A DNA stretch of 64,000 nucleotides, taken from contig NZ_CANLRL010000002.1 of assembly GCF_947493595.1 (NCBI RefSeq), forward strand, positions 643,323-707,322, given 5' to 3'. The notes below the pieces were generated by a model. The model was not told where the DNA came from and searched no databases. It worked only from the letters and a program-made list of their open reading frames with translations. Each line of letters opens with the position of its first letter. Position 1 is the first letter of the stretch. Of this stretch, positions 42,544 to 50,875 are shown in pieces. Both the position numbers and the translations under genes were made by a program. This DNA is from an uncultured Shimia sp. GTDB lineage: Bacteria; Pseudomonadota; Alphaproteobacteria; Rhodobacterales; Rhodobacteraceae.

Positions 42544-42620
42544 GGGCATGTGATTGGCCCAAAGTTCAGGCAATTCGCCGGATGACAAACACGAGCGGCG
42601 GCGCTAGAACGCCCTTGCGT

Positions 42621-42697
42621 GGCCCCGTGGCTCAACTGGATAGAGCAGCCCCCTCCTAAGGGGCAGGTTGCAGGTTCGAATCCTGCCGGGGTCGCCA
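42621..42697 (+). tRNA. tRNA-Arg, anticodon CCT (reads AGG), CCA encoded
   Basis: A 77-nt cloverleaf is readable. The acceptor GGCCCCG pairs with CGGGGTC, the D-stem is GCTC/GAGC, the anticodon stem is GCCCC/GGGGC with loop CTCCTAA (anticodon CCT), and the T-stem is GCAGG/CCTGC with loop TTCGAAT. The discriminator is G and CCA is encoded. It marks the boundary between the core-like gene order and a mobilisation module; tRNA-Arg genes are frequent integration sites. Confidence 0.95.
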
Positions 42698-42800
42698 AAA
42701 CCACCTGAAAAATATGGCTTATTTACAGGACGTTGTGCGGAAGCTTGCAAAAAGTCCCGTGAACTTTCAGGCCGAAATCAGCTGAAACGGCCGATTTCTC

Positions 42801-42835
42801 GTACAAAACCTGTACAAAATTCGCACGTTTGTGCG
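42801..42835. promoter_or_regulatory. Direct repeats and hairpin ahead of the mobilisation module
   Basis: GTACAAAA occurs at 42801-42808 and 42812-42819, an 11-bp period, and is followed by the hairpin CGCAC-GTTT-GTGCG (42822-42835). This may be the promoter/operator of the HTH gene, an iteron remnant or part of a transfer origin. Confidence 0.4.
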
Positions 42836-42852
42836 TATTTCGAGGGTCAATC

Positions 42853-43710
42853 ATGAGCCGCCATAGCTTTGTTCCCGAAATCGCCGGACGTGTTGGCCTG
42901 AACGCGGCGGTGATTTTCCAGAACATCACCTTCTGGATCGAGAAGAACCAAGCCAATCGCCGCAACCTTCGAGACGGGCGGTATTGGACTTACAATTCGA
43001 TCTCGGCCTTTAGTGAGTTGTTCCCCTATCTGAGCGAAAAGCAGATCCGAACAGCGCTCGAAAAGCTGGTCAGCGCAGAGCTGATCATCAAGGGCAATTT
43101 CAGCGATGATCGTTATGACCGAACCTGTTGGTATGCCCTGGGCAACTCCATTTGCCCAAATGGGCAAATCGATCCGACCGATAGGGAAAATGATGCATTT
43201 GCCCCTGAGGGCAAGCCATCTGCCCCAGAGGGCAAATCCTATAAGAACAGATATAAACCATATCAAAAACCAAATCCTTCGCACGCGAAGGCGGCGGTGG
43301 AGGATGAAGTTTCTGAAAGGATTTTATCCGCATATCCCGAGGATCGCGTTCGCGGCAACGCGGTTTGCCTCTCACAAATCCGCCAAGCTTTGGCCGATGG
43401 TGTGAACGCCAAAGACCTTGAGGACGCTGTGCGGGCCTATGCGGCCGAGAGCGAAGGCTTCACCCGATCCAAGGTCTGCTTTTCCGACAACTGGTTCAGC
43501 TCTGGCCGTTGGCTGAAATACCTTCACGACGTTGAGGAGGCGCGAGAAGCTGGCAAAGCCAAAGAGGCCGAATTGCTGAAAGGTTTGGCCGATTGGGTCA
43601 CAGACCGTCATCCCCTGTGCCGCCACATCACACCCGGCCAAGTGACAGCTTTGCTGGCCGCAAACCTGGTCAGCACTGCTGAAATCGAGGCGGCGGGGCT
43701 CAGAGCATGA
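42853..43710 (+). CDS. Winged-helix/replication-like protein of a mobilisable element
   Basis: A 285-residue protein. Residues about 10-105 read as a winged-helix DNA-binding domain of the kind found in phage and plasmid replication or replisome-organiser proteins (TYNSISAFSELFPYLSEKQI, then ALEKLVSAELIIKGNF). A variable hydrophilic linker with NGQ/EGK repeats (about 105-145) leads to a helical C-terminus (ILSAYPEDRVRGNAVCLSQI, then FCFSDNWF-like SGRWLKYL) reminiscent of DnaD/DnaB-binding modules. I cannot assign a precise family. It is the first gene after the tRNA and overlaps the mobC gene by 4 bp, so it belongs to the same operon as the relaxase. Confidence 0.78.
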   Translation: MSRHSFVPEIAGRVGLNAAVIFQNITFWIEKNQANRRNLRDGRYWTYNSISAFSELFPYLSEKQIRTALEKLVSAELIIKGNFSDDRYDRTCWYALGNSICPNGQIDPTDRENDAFAPEGKPSAPEGKSYKNRYKPYQKPNPSHAKAAVEDEVSERILSAYPEDRVRGNAVCLSQIRQALADGVNAKDLEDAVRAYAAESEGFTRSKVCFSDNWFSSGRWLKYLHDVEEAREAGKAKEAELLKGLADWVTDRHPLCRHITPGQVTALLAANLVSTAEIEAAGLRA

Positions 43711-44180
43711 GTGCGACCGATCTCCACGAAGAGCAGAGAGCAAGGTTACCCACCGATTACATCGGCGGGACTTGTGAGGGGCGGCAAGCCTCCCCTTCAA
43801 ACCCCAACCAGACGCGCGCAAGCGGCGTCAAAGAGGGCCTTTCCGAGAGCGTGATTTTTCGATGCACCCCGTCGGAAAAGGCAGCGTTTGTGGCCAAGGC
43901 GCGCGCCGCTGGTCTACCCAATGCCACGCTGATGCGCGAGGCCTTGGGGCTGACCGAGGCACGTCGGCGCAAGCCCGTCCCTCGAGTTGACCCGAAGCTG
44001 ACCTTTGCGATTGCCCGCGTCGGCGGCAACCTCAATCAGCTCTCCCGCTGGATCAACGGCGCGGTCAAATCCGGCCGTGCGAGCCAGATCGATGCGCTCA
44101 AGGTCACGGCTCAGCTTGTGGTCATCGAGCGACAGTTGGCGCAGATCGTGGCGGCACATACAGGCGGTGGCTGCGAATGA
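43707..44180 (+). CDS. MobC-like mobilisation (relaxosome accessory) protein
   Basis: A 157-residue protein. After a 45-residue disordered N-terminus it contains a ribbon-helix-helix-like segment (ESVIFRCTPSEKAAFVAKAR, then AGLPNATLMREALGL) and the MobC hallmark FAIARVGGNLNQLSRWIN near residue 105. MobC proteins bind the transfer origin, help open the strands, and let the relaxase nick. It overlaps its neighbours on both sides by 4 bp and directly precedes the relaxase gene, as in ColE1-type and related mobilisation operons. Confidence 0.88.
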   Translation: MSATDLHEEQRARLPTDYIGGTCEGRQASPSNPNQTRASGVKEGLSESVIFRCTPSEKAAFVAKARAAGLPNATLMREALGLTEARRRKPVPRVDPKLTFAIARVGGNLNQLSRWINGAVKSGRASQIDALKVTAQLVVIERQLAQIVAAHTGGGCE

Positions 44181-45733
44181 TCATCTCGTTCTTCTCAACC
44201 GGCACAGGTGGCGGTGCGGCCCCCGTCGACTACCTGACAGCGCGTGAAGTTCTTGCCTATGACGAGAACCGCAACCTCATCCGCGACGACACCGGCCAGC
44301 CGCAAACCAAGATCCGCGACCCGCTGCCCGAGGTACTGCACGGCAATCCTGATCAGACCCGCGACCTGATCGATGCGAGCCCAAACAAGTGGAGCTACAC
44401 CGCAGGCGTGATCAGCTTTGCCGATAGCGATGATCCCAGTCCCGACGCCCAGCAAAAGGCCATTGAGCTATTTGAGGCTCTGGCCTTTGCCGGGCTGGAC
44501 AGGGATCAATACGATTGCCTTTGGGTGCGCCACTCGCATGAGGGCAACATCGAGCTGCACTTTTGCACGCCGCGCCTTGAGCTCAGCTCTGGCAAGGCGC
44601 TGAACATCGCATCGCCGGGGCATGAGACCGCCTTTTCCGGCCTACGCGACCTGTTGAACAAGACGCACGGTTGGGCAGACCCTTTGGACCCAGAACGCGC
44701 CCGCGAAGTGAGGGCAACGAGTGAAGCGCCGACGCGCGCGCAGGGTCGCGAAGCGCTGCACGATTGGCTCCTCGATCAGATCAGTGTCGGGACCATCACC
44801 GACCGCGCCAGCATGATCGACGCGCTCACAGACGCGGGCTTCGAGATCCCCCGTGCCAGCAAGAATTACATCACCGCCAAAGACCCCGACACCGGCGAGC
44901 GCTGGCGTTTGAAAGGAGAGATTTTCCATGACGACTGGCAAGCCGAACCGCCTCGCCGAGAAATTGAACGCGGACCTGGAGACAGTACGCAGCGACCACG
45001 CCGCCTTGATGGCATCTCAGCTGGAGAGCTTCAGGAGCGATTTCAGCAGCATTGCGACCAGCGCGCTGCATACAATCGAGACCGATATCAGGTTTTTTCT
45101 GAGCGACAGCAGGAGCGAATTGGAGAGGCGGAGCGAGACGATCAGGTGCTGGCTGACGATCTCGCCCTGGGCGATCGTGGCGATGGTCTCAGCCTGGATC
45201 GCGACGGTGCTGATGGCGGGTTGGTTTTGGACGGCTTTGACAACTCGCTCGGAGCTGACGGAACTTGGCCTGACACGGATCGAACAGGCTGGGCAGACAT
45301 GGGTGACGATGGACCCCGACCGGACCGAATTGAAGACCTGCACATTGGCGCAGACGCCGATCATCTGCATCGAGATAAAGGAGCCCTAAATGACGCAGCC
45401 CCTGACAGCATTGGAGAGCGAATTACTCGCATCCGTCGAACGGTTGGTGACGGCCTGCGAGAGCTCAGCCAAGGAATTGCACGCCTTGGAGAAACGCTCG
45501 ACCAGCAGGATCGAAAGCAAGGTGAATGGCTTGGCGCATTGCGTGGCGCTATTGATGAAATCACATCTCACGTCCGTCGCCACATTGGCCGACTTGCTGC
45601 GCGAGGAGCAGAATTACGAGACGCTTCAGGCGGGATTAGAGACCAGCTGGAAACTAGCGAAAGACGCCGAGAAGCGGCTGAACGAGGGCTAGATGCCCGC
45701 ATTAATCACCGTAGCGCAGGTCACTCGCTTTAA
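44177..45733 (+). CDS. Relaxase / mobilisation nuclease (MobA-like, HEN type)
   Basis: A 518-residue relaxase that would nick the transfer origin and lead the DNA strand into a recipient. The N-terminal domain (about 1-190) shows GGGAAPVDYL with a candidate nucleophilic Tyr19, and the motif HSHEGNIELHF with His119, His121, Glu122, Asn124 and His128, which resembles the HEN-type metal site of ColE1-like (MOBP5) enzymes. Residues about 250-505 are hydrophilic and highly charged, and this part of the gene also encodes two other proteins in another frame. It overlaps mobC by 4 bp. Conjugation machinery is absent, so the element would depend on a helper. Confidence 0.9.
   Translation: MIISFFSTGTGGGAAPVDYLTAREVLAYDENRNLIRDDTGQPQTKIRDPLPEVLHGNPDQTRDLIDASPNKWSYTAGVISFADSDDPSPDAQQKAIELFEALAFAGLDRDQYDCLWVRHSHEGNIELHFCTPRLELSSGKALNIASPGHETAFSGLRDLLNKTHGWADPLDPERAREVRATSEAPTRAQGREALHDWLLDQISVGTITDRASMIDALTDAGFEIPRASKNYITAKDPDTGERWRLKGEIFHDDWQAEPPRREIERGPGDSTQRPRRLDGISAGELQERFQQHCDQRAAYNRDRYQVFSERQQERIGEAERDDQVLADDLALGDRGDGLSLDRDGADGGLVLDGFDNSLGADGTWPDTDRTGWADMGDDGPRPDRIEDLHIGADADHLHRDKGALNDAAPDSIGERITRIRRTVGDGLRELSQGIARLGETLDQQDRKQGEWLGALRGAIDEITSHVRRHIGRLAARGAELRDASGGIRDQLETSERRREAAERGLDARINHRSAGHSL
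44928..45389 (+). CDS. MobB/MbeB-like mobilisation protein nested within the relaxase gene
   Basis: A 153-residue protein encoded entirely inside the relaxase gene in a different frame. A strong AAGGAG ribosome site lies 9 bases before the ATG. Residues about 1-70 form an amphipathic coiled coil (LNADLETVRSDHAALMASQL, then FLSDSRSELERRSETIR), and one transmembrane helix follows (about 80-102, WAIVAMVSAWIATVLMAGWF). A short C-terminal domain reads IEQAGQTWVTMDPDRTELKTC. This order matches MbeB/MobB proteins of ColE1-type plasmids, which link the relaxosome to the membrane. In ColE1 the corresponding genes are nested in mbeA in the same way. Confidence 0.82.
   Translation: MTTGKPNRLAEKLNADLETVRSDHAALMASQLESFRSDFSSIATSALHTIETDIRFFLSDSRSELERRSETIRCWLTISPWAIVAMVSAWIATVLMAGWFWTALTTRSELTELGLTRIEQAGQTWVTMDPDRTELKTCTLAQTPIICIEIKEP
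45390..45692 (+). CDS. MobD/MbeD-like small coiled-coil protein nested within the relaxase gene
   Basis: A 100-residue protein in the same frame as the preceding nested gene, starting one base after its stop codon (TAAATG) and preceded by an AAGGAG ribosome site. It is almost wholly helical and predicted to be a coiled coil (LTALESELLASVERLVTACE, then LREEQNYETLQAGLETSW). It has no membrane helix. Position, size and composition match MbeD-type proteins, which act in entry exclusion or mobilisation in ColE1-like plasmids; sequence similarity is weak at this length, so the name is a position-based inference. Confidence 0.7.
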   Translation: MTQPLTALESELLASVERLVTACESSAKELHALEKRSTSRIESKVNGLAHCVALLMKSHLTSVATLADLLREEQNYETLQAGLETSWKLAKDAEKRLNEG

Positions 45734-45981
45734 TCTTACTGCAAGTGTTGGGGTGTTTAGGAGATCTGTAGCGGCATTCCTAAACGCGTTCTGCAGCATT
45801 CAGCGACATGCCTGCAATGTACTCCATGGATGCACATGCGGGAAAACCAGTCATTCAGGCCTTCGGGGTTGGACGACCGTGTTGCGGACAAAGCCGACCT
45901 TGCAGAAAAGCGAGGTAATGCTTGAAAAAACTTGCTTCTGCTGGGATGGTTTCTCCGACAGAATTTTCTGAGGAATTTAGA

Positions 45982-47319
45982 ATGCATTTTCCCAAACTTG
46001 CGGCGGTTTCGTCGATTTTTCTCACTATAGCCAATTCGCAAGCGCTCTCCCAGGATGGGGGACCGATACTGTTCACAAACGTCAACGTGTTTGATGGTGT
46101 GAATGAGGAAATGATTACAAATGCCAATGTCGTTGTAACCGACAATCTGATCACAGATGTGTCCTCAGAACCCCTCGCCGTCGCCAATGGTATCGTCATC
46201 GACGGCGGCGGGCGCACGTTGATGCCTGGCCTGATCGACGTACACTGGCACACGCTTTACTGTTGCAATCCGCAGAGTGTGGTTGTGACCGGCGATATTC
46301 TTGAGGTCGCGGTGCGGGGTGCCATCGGGTCCGAAGGCACGTTAATGCGCGGCTTTACAACGGTGCGCGACGTTGGCGGCAATTCATTTGCCATAAAACG
46401 GATGATTGACGCAGGCGAGATCGAAGGCCCCCGTATCCTGCCGTCCGGCCCACCCGTGACACAAACTGGTGGCCACTTTGACTATCGCCCCTACCAAGCG
46501 GTTCCGACGAACGGCGCGGATTCGCAATGGTACTGGTACAGCGTTGGTTTGATGGCGCAGGCTGACGGTGTTCCGGAAGTGGTCAAACGCGCGCGTGAAA
46601 TCATGCGCATGGGCGCAAGCCAGCTTAAGATTTCCACCGGTGGCGGGGTGTCATCTACTTATGACCCTCTGGATGTACGCCAATATACCAAGGCCGAAAT
46701 CGAGGCTTTCGTAGAGGTGGCCGACACCTACAACACCTATGTTGCATCTCATGTCTTCACGGACGAGGCCGTGGAAATTGCCGTTGCCGCTGGCGTTAAG
46801 TCCATCGAGCATGGCTTTTTGATGAGCCGCGAAACGATGGAACTGATGCGCGACAATGAAGTTTGGTTGTCAGTGCAGCCCCTGCTGGATGACGAGGATG
46901 GCTTTTCTTTCGACGACCCTGTTAGTCAGCAGAAATGGATCGACGTCACCAACGGTACAGATTTCACCTACAAAACGGCGAAAGAAGTTGGCGTGAAAGT
47001 CGCTTTCGGCACCGACATCCTGTTCGATCCCAAACTGGCCGAACGTCAAGGCGCGTTCCTTGCCAAATTGAAGCGCTGGTACACGCCATACGAGGTGCTG
47101 AAAATGGCGACTTCAACCAATGCTGAACTGCTCAAACTCTCAGGCCCACGCCACCCCTATCAACAAGGTGATTTGGGTGTAATCGCAAAGGGCGCTTATG
47201 CCGACTTAATCCTTGTGGACGGCAATCCGCTGCAAGATATCGACCTGATCGCAGACCCGCATGAGAATTTCGATCTGATCATGAAAGACGGCAAAGTCTA
47301 CAAGAACACGCTGGACTGA
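45982..47319 (+). CDS. Secreted metal-dependent amidohydrolase family protein
   Basis: A 445-residue hydrolase with a signal peptide (residues about 1-24). The amidohydrolase fold shows MPGLIDVHWH (metal ligands His88 and His90), a catalytic lysine candidate in ASQLKISTGGG, further ligand histidines in ASHVF and SIEHGF, and the essential aspartate in AFGTDI. A final beta domain reads GVIAKGAYADLILVDGNPL. This set is typical of the imidazolonepropionase/prolidase-like branch, which hydrolyses dipeptides or cyclic amides; the substrate is unknown. I use the ATG at 45982 with a GAGGAA ribosome site; an in-frame TTG at 45922 lacks one. It is the first gene after the mobilisation module, and 248 bp of apparently non-coding DNA separate them. 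Confidence 0.9.
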   Translation: MHFPKLAAVSSIFLTIANSQALSQDGGPILFTNVNVFDGVNEEMITNANVVVTDNLITDVSSEPLAVANGIVIDGGGRTLMPGLIDVHWHTLYCCNPQSVVVTGDILEVAVRGAIGSEGTLMRGFTTVRDVGGNSFAIKRMIDAGEIEGPRILPSGPPVTQTGGHFDYRPYQAVPTNGADSQWYWYSVGLMAQADGVPEVVKRAREIMRMGASQLKISTGGGVSSTYDPLDVRQYTKAEIEAFVEVADTYNTYVASHVFTDEAVEIAVAAGVKSIEHGFLMSRETMELMRDNEVWLSVQPLLDDEDGFSFDDPVSQQKWIDVTNGTDFTYKTAKEVGVKVAFGTDILFDPKLAERQGAFLAKLKRWYTPYEVLKMATSTNAELLKLSGPRHPYQQGDLGVIAKGAYADLILVDGNPLQDIDLIADPHENFDLIMKDGKVYKNTLD

Positions 47320-47570
47320 GTTCCAGATGAAGTCCTTTGCTCAAAGCCAATTTTGTAACGACTGCTTTGGGCTCTTTGCCGCCATTGGCCGCAAGAGACA
47401 CTAACGGCTGCTATGGGCCGGTAGCTGACCTAGTCATTTTGGGCGGGAAGCAGCCCGTCGCTGAGGCCCGGTTCAATGCCTTCCCGGCGGAAAAAGCGTC
47501 TTCGATTGCTGATCGGCCAACGACAATTACCGAACTGTCTTTTGTCAGAAATGACTGGTCACGCATCGTA

Positions 47571-47843
47571 TCAAAAAAGACGCTCGGTGTTGTACCCTAA
47601 TAGAACCATAACAGTAGTTGCGGCTAGGAAACTGAAAGCCATTGCGGCTTTCTCGCTTCCAATTGTGTGCGCCGTGATCACCCCAACAAGCAGGCCAGCC
47701 AATAAAGGGGGCGTGGCGGTGACAAGAACAAATGCAGACTTAAGAACGAATGAATCATCGTTCCAAATCGAGGTATTCCTTGCGGTTAGGAATATCCCAA
47801 AAGCAATGCACCACGCGCTGACTGAGCTGACCAAATTTACCAC
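47571..47843 (-). CDS. Small hypothetical membrane protein
   Basis: A 90-residue frame starting at GTG with three hydrophobic segments (AWCIAFGIFLTA, AFVLVTATPPLLAGLLVGVITA around residues 37-58, and AAMAFSFLAATTVMVLLGY), separated by short charged loops. The composition looks like a genuine inner-membrane protein, but there is no strong ribosome site, the family is not recognised, and it stands alone in a gene-poor gap, so it may be a remnant of a larger gene. Confidence 0.4.
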   Translation of the reverse strand: MVNLVSSVSAWCIAFGIFLTARNTSIWNDDSFVLKSAFVLVTATPPLLAGLLVGVITAHTIGSEKAAMAFSFLAATTVMVLLGYNTERLF

Positions 47844-48326
47844 AAACTCGTTCCCATTTCGATTCTTGAATATGTCCGAGCGGCGCTGTTAGGCGCCAAT
47901 TGTGGATGGAAGATGACAAGCGCTCAAACGATGCGGTGTTTTCGGTACCGCAGTTTCGGAATGCTGTACTGGAGCATGGGGAAAAACCGCCAAGGTCAGC
48001 TACCGCGGCTCATCGAAGATTGCAAAGTCCGCGTACGGCGCACGGCCGCCGTTCGTGGATCGCGCAGCATTGGTCAAAAGACGCCCGCAACAGTTATTCG
48101 CTGCATAACTCGCCTAAGTCTGCTGAGCGGACGAAGCGGTCGTTCGAAAGGGAACACATTGACGGATGTAAGCAATGAAGTTGCCGCTCTTGGTTGAATA
48201 AACTAGCAAAGGAACTTCAATCGGCATATGATTTTCTACTTCTCAGTAGTACGCCCAACTGTATTCACTTGTACAAAAGCGGCAGGCGCTTAATCTGGTT
48301 TACATCCATCAATTGGAGGCGATGAG
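47844..48326. other. Gene-poor stretch before the LprI-like gene
   Basis: About 480 bp with no frame that looks like a real protein; two overlapping plus-strand frames here are basic, Arg-rich and without family features. The flanking 47320-47570 is similarly empty. I see no RNA gene, inverted repeat or insertion sequence end. Confidence 0.5.
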
Positions 48327-48713
48327 ATGAGAAGTATTGTAGCTGGATTTCTTTTTGCTCTGGGCGTGCCAAGCGGCGTTTTTGCTGACCCAGCAACGGA
48401 GTGCGGCGGGAGCAGTCAGGTCGAGATCGGCGCATGTGTTGCCGACACTCTTCAACGGGTAGATGCGACGATCGACATGTACCTTGGCTTCGCAATGAAC
48501 TCGGCCGAAGAGCTAGACAACGTCACAGAGCGAGCTGTGACCGTTCCCGCGCTCGAGGTGTCGCAAGCGGCTTGGTCGGCGTATCGAGATGCACATTGCG
48601 ACTATGTTGGGGCAACATTCGGTGGTGGTTCTGGAACGAGGATTGCAATCGATTCCTGCAAGATAGAACTCGGCCGAGATCGCGCGAAAGACTTAATGCG
48701 TTACGTGCAATGA
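48327..48713 (+). CDS. LprI-like (DUF1311) secreted protein
   Basis: A 128-residue protein with a signal peptide (residues about 1-20, ending VFA). The mature part has four cysteines (ATECGG, GACVAD, DAHCDY, DSCKIE) and the conserved ALEVSQAAWSAYRDAHCDY segment of the lysozyme-inhibitor LprI family. Members are periplasmic and some inhibit lysozyme; many have no tested function. The start is fixed by GGAGG 7 bases ahead. It precedes a serine hydrolase gene by about 60 bp on the same strand, so the two may be co-transcribed, although nothing else links them. Confidence 0.88.
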   Translation: MRSIVAGFLFALGVPSGVFADPATECGGSSQVEIGACVADTLQRVDATIDMYLGFAMNSAEELDNVTERAVTVPALEVSQAAWSAYRDAHCDYVGATFGGGSGTRIAIDSCKIELGRDRAKDLMRYVQ

Positions 48714-48774
48714 GCACGGCGCCGTGGTGACGGAGGCGTGTCTCAGTCAACCCCTCAGAGAGCGTGGCCTGATC

Positions 48775-49971
48775 GTGCGGAGAACGAACACCCATTCAAT
48801 CCTGACGGTCCTGGCACTATCCTTTGGTTTCGCCACGATGGGAATGGCACAAATTGCTGCCGCGGAAGCCCCGGCCAAGGGTGTTTGCAAGACCTACACT
48901 TCCGCGCCTCCGGCAGTCGAGGAGGCGCTCGATCAAGTGCTTCTCCAGGTTCTCGATTCTCCCTTTGGTTCGGCACCCGGTGCAGTGGTTTCGGTCCGAA
49001 GGAGCGAATGGCGGTATGTCGCCTCAGCCGGCTTTGCGGATCCGGATGCCATGACACCGATGGATTGCGCTTCGCCCTTTCAGATCGGCAGCAACACCAA
49101 GATGATGACGGCGGTCGTTCTGTTGCAGCTTTTCGAGGAGGGATTGCTTGAACTCGACGACCCTCTGTCGAAACACCTGCCAGAAATCGCATCCCGACTC
49201 CCAAACGGCGATGCCATCACCCTGCGTCAGCTTGCGCTGCATACCTCTGGCGTCTTCAGCTACACCGATAATGCCCCCGACGGAACGCCAGGCTTGATGG
49301 AGGGCGGTGTCTCGGACCGCGATGTCATGCGGCGCCCCACCACGCCGTCCGAAATGATCGACTTCGTTATTGAGCACGGAGAGCCCAACTTCGCTCCCGG
49401 ATCCCACGGTTCGTGGAGCTACAGCAACACAGGTTATGTGCTACTCGGCATGGTGATCGAAAAGCTTGAGGCTCGCGCGCTCTCGAAGTCATACGAGAAT
49501 AGGATTTTCGGCCCGCTCGGCATGGATCGAACCTATCTCTGGAACGGAATCCCGAGACCGTCATTCGGACTGCCAAGGGCCTACCTGACGGGCACCGAAT
49601 ACGAGACCTCTGACTGGAACATGTCGCAGGGATGGGCGGCTGGCGGTGTGATATCGACCGTGGACGACATACACGTATTCATTGAGGCTTTGGTACGTGG
49701 CGAACTCTTTCAATCGCCCGACACACTTGCCACAATGCAAGAAACGGTGCCAACCACCAATCCGGCTTTATTAGGTTACGGACTGGGTTTGGCTCTTAAA
49801 GGTAAGGATCTTTGGGGACACGGAGGTCAGACACTAAGGTATGTATCCGACATCGCAGCAAGTGAAGACCTGTCGCTCTTAGCCTTCGGAACGTCCTCCA
49901 GCAACGTGATCGCGCTTGGCATAGCGGTGATCTCCAATGCGCTCCAATCTGCGGGAGCCTTGCCGCAATGA
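48775..49971 (+). CDS. Serine hydrolase, class C beta-lactamase / D-alanyl-D-alanine peptidase-like
   Basis: A 398-residue periplasmic protein of the beta-lactamase superfamily. The signal peptide covers residues about 1-31 (TVLALSFGFATMGMAQIAAA). The catalytic SxxK tetrad is SNTK in FQIGSNTKMMTA, the YxN motif is YSN in SWSYSNTGYVLLG, and the third motif is HGG in LWGHGGQTLR. These fit class C-like esterases and peptidases as well as true beta-lactamases, so the substrate is open. The chosen start is GTG at 48775, giving a clean signal peptide; a GTG at 48724 would extend it by 17 residues. After its stop the next 277 bp show no gene. Confidence 0.88.
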   Translation: MRRTNTHSILTVLALSFGFATMGMAQIAAAEAPAKGVCKTYTSAPPAVEEALDQVLLQVLDSPFGSAPGAVVSVRRSEWRYVASAGFADPDAMTPMDCASPFQIGSNTKMMTAVVLLQLFEEGLLELDDPLSKHLPEIASRLPNGDAITLRQLALHTSGVFSYTDNAPDGTPGLMEGGVSDRDVMRRPTTPSEMIDFVIEHGEPNFAPGSHGSWSYSNTGYVLLGMVIEKLEARALSKSYENRIFGPLGMDRTYLWNGIPRPSFGLPRAYLTGTEYETSDWNMSQGWAAGGVISTVDDIHVFIEALVRGELFQSPDTLATMQETVPTTNPALLGYGLGLALKGKDLWGHGGQTLRYVSDIAASEDLSLLAFGTSSSNVIALGIAVISNALQSAGALPQ

Positions 49972-50248
49972 GCCGGATACTGGATTTTGGATCGACGGAC
50001 CATTTCCTGCGCTTTGCTTTGGCAAACCATCTGCTGGCAATTGATAGATTAGGCCCCGGACACCAGTCTGCTGATTTTCCGGGACGCGGGATGATGCCAG
50101 GTTGCAGGCGCAGAAGTTGGCAATGAGTACATGTCTGAAGCAACGGACAGTTCTTGACCGTAGGACCAACGCCTCAGTCAAGAGAGTGGTCTGCGATCTC
50201 TTCTCCGGCGTATAGAGTTTGCGCGATTGAGCAGAGGGGGAACGATTA

Positions 50249-50875
50249 TTGGGATGGTTTAGCGGGCTGGTCGGTGGACTTTTGATCGGTAGCTTTGCAG
50301 CAACCGCCTTTGTCGTTCATCGGGTTCAGTCCTTGACAGAGATTGAATTCGAAACGGTACCACCTCCGGTTCCTTTTGAAGTCCTTGAAAAAGTGCGTGG
50401 TGCGGAGATGGCGTACTACTCGAACCAGTCATCTGCGAGACGGTTTGTCGAACTGATGCAAGATGTTATGGCCTTCTTGCATCCACCGCTGGTTTACCAA
50501 ATGAACTTCTCTGTGGGGCCGTTCCGTCTCAAGGGTAAAACCTTGGAGCAAACAATCCCTTGGGCACTTGATGAAGGATACCTGATCATAGCAGAAGCGC
50601 CCGTGTCCAACTTTCACTGGCTCTACGTCTACCTAGCTGAACAACCTGGATTATCCACTTGGGGAGCAGCCGTTCATTTGGAGTTCCTGAGGAAGAAACA
50701 CCCTCTCCTACGCGAGATCAGTTGGACAGAAATTGCGTCTGATCCTGCTTTGGTCGCAAAAATCTACTCTGGATACCTTGGTGCTGGCGATGATTGGGCC
50801 ACTTGGGAGGAGAATTTGACTCCCGGCAGTGTCGCGACCTCCCGTCTGAATGCCGCCTCGGAAGCAAGTCAGTGA
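50249..50875 (+). CDS. Hypothetical protein with N-terminal membrane anchor
   Basis: A 208-residue protein that I do not recognise. The start is TTG, with an AGGGGGAA ribosome site at a good distance. Residues about 5-25 are a single glycine-rich transmembrane anchor or uncleaved signal (LVGGLLIGSFAATAFVVH), and the remainder is a mixed soluble domain with conserved-looking aromatic stretches (HWLYVYLAEQPGLSTWGAAV). It would face the periplasm. Neighbouring genes also encode exported proteins. No operon partner is evident. Confidence 0.6.
   Translation: MGWFSGLVGGLLIGSFAATAFVVHRVQSLTEIEFETVPPPVPFEVLEKVRGAEMAYYSNQSSARRFVELMQDVMAFLHPPLVYQMNFSVGPFRLKGKTLEQTIPWALDEGYLIIAEAPVSNFHWLYVYLAEQPGLSTWGAAVHLEFLRKKHPLLREISWTEIASDPALVAKIYSGYLGAGDDWATWEENLTPGSVATSRLNAASEASQ

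Noticed and set aside
42698..45733. Tyrosine recombinase expected next to the tRNA
   Set aside because: No frame in the element shows the R-H-R-Y catalytic pattern.
45693..45971. 92-codon plus-strand frame after the mob genes
   Set aside because: It starts inside the relaxase end, has no ribosome site and no recognisable domain; the stretch up to 45981 appears non-coding.
47913..48197. Arg-rich plus-strand frames in the gap before the LprI-like gene
   Set aside because: Two overlapping frames with random-looking basic composition and no start signals.
50098..50108. CAGGTTGCAGG, an 11-bp match to part of tRNA-Arg, as a possible attachment site
   Set aside because: Only 11 bp, lies in the variable/T-stem part of the tRNA and does not extend to the 3' end, where attachment repeats normally lie; likely chance.
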